Assembly: GCA_016508695.1 (NCBI GenBank)
Contig: VNKQ01000005.1
Coordinates: 1,984,001 to 2,048,000, forward strand
Direction of reading: 5' to 3'
Length of the DNA stretch: 64,000 nt
From: Hyphodiscus hymeniophilus
Lineage: Eukaryota > Ascomycota > Leotiomycetes > Helotiales > Hyphodiscaceae
Within the stretch, counting starts at the first letter, position 1. The number at the start of each line of letters is the position of its first letter. The position numbers were made by a program, and so were the translations under genes. Shown piece after piece: positions 59,572 through 64,000 of this stretch. Under the pieces are notes generated by a model that was not told the DNA's origin, did no database searches, and was given only the letters and a program-made list of their open reading frames with translations.

Positions 59572-60759
59572 ATGTCTCTCACCATCCGGTCCCTCAACTC
59601 GGACGCCTCATTCCTCCTCACTTTTCGACCCATTCTTCCCTTCCCTCCTTCACCGGGCCAGGCAAAGAACGAGTTTACCGTCGTGCTCGATCCATGGCTG
59701 TCTGGTGCATCGAAGATATGGCACCCCAAGTTCTCCATATCAAGACATAAGCAAGAAGCATGCATCTCAACTCTGAACGATCTCCCCGAACCAGACCTCG
59801 TCATCATCTCCCAATCGAAGACCGATCACTGCCATCAAGAGACCCTCACCCAACTACCAAGAAGCGGAGGAAAGACACTCATCCTCGCTGAACCCGCAGC
59901 AGCAAAAATGATCAAGGGATGGAAGCACTTCGATTCCTCCAAGCTCATTACACTCTCAAAATGGGAAGACTCTCGCACCCGCCCCAACCCAACCGTCCAC
60001 CGAATCGACCTCCCAGCACTGACACCCAGTGGCCTACCCGGCGAGGTAACCATCACCTTCATCCCTCAGAAACCCGACCTCACCGGCCTCCACAATGCTA
60101 TAGGCATAACCTACCGCCCACCTACCTTCTCGCACCTCGAAGCCCTCCCCGATAGCCCACCCGACACACCTAATTCCTTCCAGTCAACCTTCTCCCACGC
60201 CGTCACCGACCGTGCCCTCTCCGTCATCTTCTCCCCGCACGGCTGCAACTACAAGACCCTCGTCCCCTACGTGACCTCGCACCTGATCTCCGAAGCTGCC
60301 CTCCCCCTGACCGCTCTCCTCCACTGTTTTGACCGCGTGCAAAACTCCTGGTACATGGGCGGGAACATCTGTGCCGGCCTCCCGGGCGGATCGGAGATCG
60401 CACAGAACCTATGTGCGAAAGCCTGGATCAGCGCTCACGACAGCGACAAGGACAGTTCCGGGCTCGCGAATCTGAAGATCAAGATCGAGAAGTTTGCTAG
60501 AGAGGAGGTGGAGGCTGTTGTTAGTCCGCGCAGTGAGAAGTTTCCTGATCGTAGGATCGGGACGGAGGCTGTGATTCTGGAGAGTGGTGAGGAGATTACG
60601 CTGAGCGGTAGTATGGATTTTGGACGTGATGAGGTTGAGAAGATTGAGAGTGTCGAGAGGAGTGAATCGAGCACTCTAGTTGAGGCTGTCTACCAGAAAG
60701 AACCCGTTGAGAAGTATGTCGGCAGAGCTGAGTCTCTGGACTCTGGAATTGCTTCCTGA
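59572..60759 (+). CDS. Metallo-beta-lactamase-fold-like protein with altered metal motif
   Basis: Single exon, 395 aa; the start is the ATG at 59572 since the frame upstream has only TTG. It resembles UlaG-like metallo-beta-lactamase-fold proteins in fungi: FTVVLDPWLSGASKIWHPKF, then PDLVIISQSKTDHCHQETL in place of the standard H-x-H-x-D-H. Only the D-H pair (plus a nearby His) remains at that motif, so metal binding may be weak or different. Further blocks: TLILAEPAAAKMIKGWKHF, VIFSPHGCNYKTLVPYV, and HCFDRVQNSWYMGGNICAGLPGG. The C-terminal 90 residues are charged (EVEKIESVERSESST) and disordered. Function unknown. Confidence 0.8.
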   Translation: MSLTIRSLNSDASFLLTFRPILPFPPSPGQAKNEFTVVLDPWLSGASKIWHPKFSISRHKQEACISTLNDLPEPDLVIISQSKTDHCHQETLTQLPRSGGKTLILAEPAAAKMIKGWKHFDSSKLITLSKWEDSRTRPNPTVHRIDLPALTPSGLPGEVTITFIPQKPDLTGLHNAIGITYRPPTFSHLEALPDSPPDTPNSFQSTFSHAVTDRALSVIFSPHGCNYKTLVPYVTSHLISEAALPLTALLHCFDRVQNSWYMGGNICAGLPGGSEIAQNLCAKAWISAHDSDKDSSGLANLKIKIEKFAREEVEAVVSPRSEKFPDRRIGTEAVILESGEEITLSGSMDFGRDEVEKIESVERSESSTLVEAVYQKEPVEKYVGRAESLDSGIAS

Positions 60760-61079
60760 TATCGCCGGCTTATTATGGCTGGTTCCTTTTTTTGGCATCA
60801 TGGAATTGGGATGGGAATCACGACGAAAGAAAGGAAATCAACGAAGAATCAACATAGCGAGGCGTCACATCTGGGTTTTGAAACGATACCCAGCATCTTC
60901 ATATGCTCTCGCGATTGCAGAAGCAAGGCTTGTATGAAGTACTACGAACATAGAAAATGGAAAACTAATTGAGCAAACATCCCGGCTCTATATTTATTTC
61001 TTATTGTACATGGCATATCTGGTAAGCGACTTCTGTTTCAATCGCTGGAAGTGTTAGAGCGAATGTGATTCCTTTTACG
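60760..61079. other. Intergenic region before the SNF2 remnant
   Basis: 3' region of the metallo-beta-lactamase-like gene; nothing else is recognised. Confidence 0.35.
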
Positions 61080-61910
61080 TTCCGTCCAGAAAACTACTCC
61101 AGAAGCAACCCTGCCCAAGTCATTCAAAGCCCTTTCCGCGAGCAAAGTCCCAACCTCATGATGTACGATTCAGGAATATTATACCTTCCGAAAGATTCTT
61201 CTGAAGTCGTGATCGATTGATCAAACCCCTCTCTCATCCTTACTTTCCTCTATCGATCCGGCGAACCTTTCGCACCTTGGCCCGATATCCAAGGGCTTAC
61301 CAAGGTGAACACCCCAGCGTGACCTTCTCTCGAATCCCTCCTCTCTGCACATGGCACTTGGAGTCAGAAACTAGGCATCGGAATGGCGCTGCGATTGAAC
61401 ATCGGAGATGGCAGGTATAAATATTGGGTCCCACGCACCCTCACTCACTGCTCACCGCAGAAACGCGACGAGAGAGGTAACACCATCGATAACCTCATGG
61501 GCTTTGTCAATGCGGCGTTGAAGAGACCAGCTGGCGATAATCTACCTGTCACCACTGTGCGGTCCCGAAGCACCTGCGTTCAGGCAATGCCCTGCCTCAA
61601 TCATGATGGGAGCAGGATGAGTATGGAGGAGCGCGCCGAGGCCGTACGAAACTTTCGTGATGAGCCTCAGTCGGAGATTCTCACGTTCAATACGAAATTG
61701 AGTGCCCAGTCACTGAATCTTCAGTGTGCCTCGAGGATGATATTCATGGAGATTCCTCCCAACATGGAATCCTTCCTACAAGGTATAGGTCGGGTAGAGC
61801 GCATTGGCCAGGAGCGAGAGATGGAGATATTCGTTCTCATGATTGCCGCGATCATATTCCACGCGCAGGCGTTCGATTATTCTTCTGTCGCTATGCCTTT
61901 AGAGCTATAG
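61080..61910 (+). pseudogene. Decayed SNF2-family helicase C-terminal fragment
   Basis: One frame carries recognisable SNF2 helicase C-terminal motifs but two stop codons (TGA at 61218-61220 and at 61320-61322). Before the stops it reads YDSGILYLPKDSSEVV, then after them SLILTFLYRSGEPFAPWPDI, GLTKVNTPA and LGIGMALRLNIGDG. The last segment has the motif V/VI core: SAQSLNLQCASRMIFME, then FLQGIGRVERIGQEREMEIF (compare Q-x-x-GR-x-x-R-x-GQ). No N-terminal ATPase half (no Walker A) lies nearby. It looks like a truncated duplicate of a larger gene elsewhere. Both stops could come from CGA to TGA changes, as expected for C-to-T mutation. Confidence 0.7.
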
Positions 61911-61938
61911 GTCTATATCTATTTGTAATAATATAGAT

Positions 61939-61999
61939 TCGACATCGACAGCGACATTGGAGTCGACAGCGTTTTCGAGTCGACATCGACAGCGACATT
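61939..61999. repeat. 20-bp direct repeat of CGACAT-rich sequence
   Basis: An exact 20-bp word starts at 61939 and again at 61980 (41 bp apart). It lies between the SNF2 remnant and the Hep59-like gene. Confidence 0.85.
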
Positions 62000-62279
62000 A
62001 GAGACGACATGGCTGCCTTGCTGACGGTGATTTCTGACTGACGAACGCATTGGGAGTGAGCGTCGGCGAAGGATACTAAGCAGTGACCGTCGTCCATGCT
62101 GGTGCATGATTAGCATGACTGGCATGATTGGCTTTGTGAATTAAATTCTCGGATTCGCAGACAACAAGATGGGAACAGGAATGAATAAGGAAGACACAGA
62201 GCGGAATAGGAATAGACTGGAGCCAGATGTTACTGTATATGAGTCAGGCAAGTACTCTGTCTCGTTCCTATGTTCGAAG

Positions 62280-63556
62280 TTACTTCTTCCCACTCGCCTG
62301 CTGCTGCTTGAGCATCTCCATATGCGCCGCTCTAGCAGACCTAGATCCTCCTAACTTCGGACCCTTCAACTCTTCTTCTACTTTCTTCCCACCGGGTCCC
62401 CTAAGAGGGGCCTGAGCTGGAGCAGTTTTCTTCCTCTGTCGTTGCGAAACAGCATCCATAAACTCCCTTCTGAACGCTTCCGCGATGCGATCATCGGCTG
62501 CTTGGTCATCATTGATTGTTGTGGACTCCACTGGCAACTCGTCGTATATCTCCACTGTAAGGTCAAACGTTAGCATATAATCTCGAGATAGACCTCAGGG
62601 GATGGCACATACGTCGGTTCTCCCTCAGGACATCTTCAACCAACCGATCCCGCTTAATATCATCACTCCCTCTCCTCTTCCTGCCTCTCCATGGTTTCCC
62701 ATCAGGTCCCAATCGAACCTTCACAGGTTTTGTCTCCCCCTCTTCCTCCACCTGCTCTCCATCTAACCTCCTCCTCGCACGCTCCGTCTGCGCTACATTC
62801 CTATCCCTCGCCTCGTCACCTAGATCAATCTCCTGCAACTTGCCCAAAGTAGCCGGCTGTCTCTGAGCCTCTGCTTTCTTCCCCTCATGATCTACTCGTC
62901 TGGTTTGCGTGGCAGAGAAGGCACCCGAGCGTGAAATTTGCTGTTGCTGTTGCTTTTCCTGTTGGTTTTGGGTATGGGCTTCAGCAGCACGACGCTTAGC
63001 TAATTCGGAATCTATATACGCCATCCTTGCTTCGTCAGTACTGCTCTTCGCGCACGCAAGACACAAGCTATATCGCGGACTCCCGGGCTCCCAAGAATGA
63101 ATGAAAGACTCACATATGTCTATCGACATCCATTCCCCCACCACCACCAAACCCCGTCTGCGGCGCAAATCTCCTCGCCACCTCATCCACCTCTGATTCC
63201 TCAGCAGTTCCATCCCCATCGTGTAGCACCAGCGCACCATGATCCGCGTCCCCTCTAACGGCCTCGGCGGCTCTGAATGCAACGCCCCCAACTCGTTTCT
63301 TCTTTAGGTTCCGCAGCCGTAGTATCTCTGCCATGGATACTTCCGTAGCTTCCATCTCCTGAGTGTCATTGTGGGACAGGGTAGAGCTTGATGCGATTAG
63401 CTCGTCGATGCTTTGTGCTTCTGGCGCAGGGATAGCCGCGGGAAGCGCCGGTTCATCGTCGGTGTTTGCGCGCTGGCGGTAGATCTTGCGCTTCTTGGAG
63501 GGTCGAAATAGGATTGTAGAGTCGGTGGGCTCAATGAGGGGGGTTGGTGAGGCCAT
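62280..63556 (-). CDS. Hep59/Tls1-like splicing and telomere-silencing factor (C9orf78 family)
   Basis: Three exons: 63556-63114, 63025-62613, 62554-62280; 376 aa. Matches the Hep_59 family: a long charged N-terminus (FRPSKKRKIYRQRAN), EVSMAEILRLRNLKKKRVGGVAF (the conserved block), RHMMAYIDSELAKRRAAEA joined across intron 1, GKLQEIDLGDEARDRNVAQTE, and GRKRRGSDDIKRDRLVEDVL followed by LEIYDELPVEST. In fission yeast Tls1 and in animals C9orf78 associate with the spliceosome (Brr2 region) and affect telomere silencing, so its presence in the same window as BRR2 is noted but probably chance. A Gln-rich stretch (QQEKQQQQQ) lies mid-protein. Confidence 0.9.
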
Positions 63557-64000
63557 AATTCTGTTGTGTGCCTGAGAGTGTTGAGAGGTGTTGGATGCTG
63601 AGGCTCTTGGGAGAGAATCTGGGGTAGCGATGCTCGTTTCCGGATGCGGACGAGGTTTTTAGGGGTCGCTTCAACCTATGATTATTTGGCGGAACGGCTG
63701 GTCAAATATTTCTAGAATTTTCTGTTCATTTGATAGGCTAATAAGCCGAGGTAACACTGCCTACGGCGACTTGAATGTTCTTTTTATTAGGGCTTTCGTA
63801 TCTGAAGCAAAAGCTGCTACTGTCCGGTTGGCGCTATCCCTGAGGTATGTTTTTCGAGGCTCTTCTCTGCTTTCCAACCGTCCAATGTATTACTTGCCTT
63901 GAACCATACAGAAAGTCCATAAGACGTTCTTAAAAGTGGAACAAGCAACCACCAAGACACTACGCGGAGCCATCTACGCAACAGAGATGAAGGCTTGAAC
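63557..64000. other. Right edge, promoter of the Hep59-like gene
   Basis: Promoter and leader of the minus-strand gene, then the window end. No gene is seen to start here. Confidence 0.4.

Noticed and set aside
1..64000. Secondary-metabolite cluster, virus, CRISPR or bacterial-type operon
   Set aside because: No polyketide or peptide synthase, viral gene or spaced repeat array is present; genes have fungal introns.

Overview
The window is nuclear DNA from a filamentous ascomycete (Pezizomycotina; Leotiomycetes is my best guess from protein style). The basis is many short introns, mostly 45-60 bp, with GT..AG ends and CTAAC/CTGAC branch points, compact genes on both strands, and proteins found mainly in filamentous fungi (DUF2434, DUF1746/Dsc4-like, an F-box family). 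I saw no tRNA, rRNA, CRISPR array, viral gene, or polyketide/peptide synthase cluster. Intron coordinates below were worked out by hand from splice sites, reading phase and family conservation.

Layout. 0-19 kb holds mostly housekeeping genes: BRR2 spliceosomal helicase (5' end cut by the window), a PWWP chromatin protein, RCL1 ribosome biogenesis protein (apparent frameshift at its start), a Dsc4-like membrane protein, a small GPI-anchored protein, PPE1 PP2A methylesterase, a DUF2434 membrane protein and RFC2 clamp-loader subunit. 19-26.7 kb: DUS2 tRNA dihydrouridine synthase, divergent from an inorganic pyrophosphatase with a possible mitochondrial presequence; a small novel gene divergent from SEC20; and a zinc-type alcohol dehydrogenase/quinone reductase-like gene. 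26.9-32.4 kb: a nine-exon peroxisomal acyl-CoA synthetase and a mitochondrial methylmalonate-semialdehyde dehydrogenase, separated by a 367-bp MITE-like element with perfect 41-bp terminal inverted repeats and internal telomere-like repeats.

33-43 kb: an F-box protein, an unrecognised 793-residue protein built from two different sets of internal repeats, TVP23, a citrate-lyase-beta/citramalyl-CoA-lyase-like enzyme, and a 945-residue disordered, probably nuclear, protein. 43.1-46.3 kb has no confident gene and leads into a seven-exon glycine-rich RNA-binding protein. 47.5-53.4 kb: ChaC glutathione cyclotransferase, a penta-EF-hand protein divergent from it, and an FAD-linked (ALO-type) oxidase. 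54.6-56.2 kb: a protein with cysteine-rich zinc motifs at both ends. 56.2-59.6 kb is repeat-spotted and gene-poor. 59.6-64 kb: a metallo-beta-lactamase-like protein, a decayed SNF2 helicase fragment and the Hep59/Tls1-like splicing factor.

Most genes are unrelated neighbours sharing divergent promoters. Three catabolic genes lie in 25.5-32.4 kb (dehydrogenase, peroxisomal CoA ligase, mitochondrial acylating dehydrogenase), but a shared pathway is only inference. The best candidates for something undescribed are the repeat-built protein (34.9-37.5 kb), the MITE-like element (29.5-29.9 kb), and the alternative-start mitochondrial form of the pyrophosphatase.
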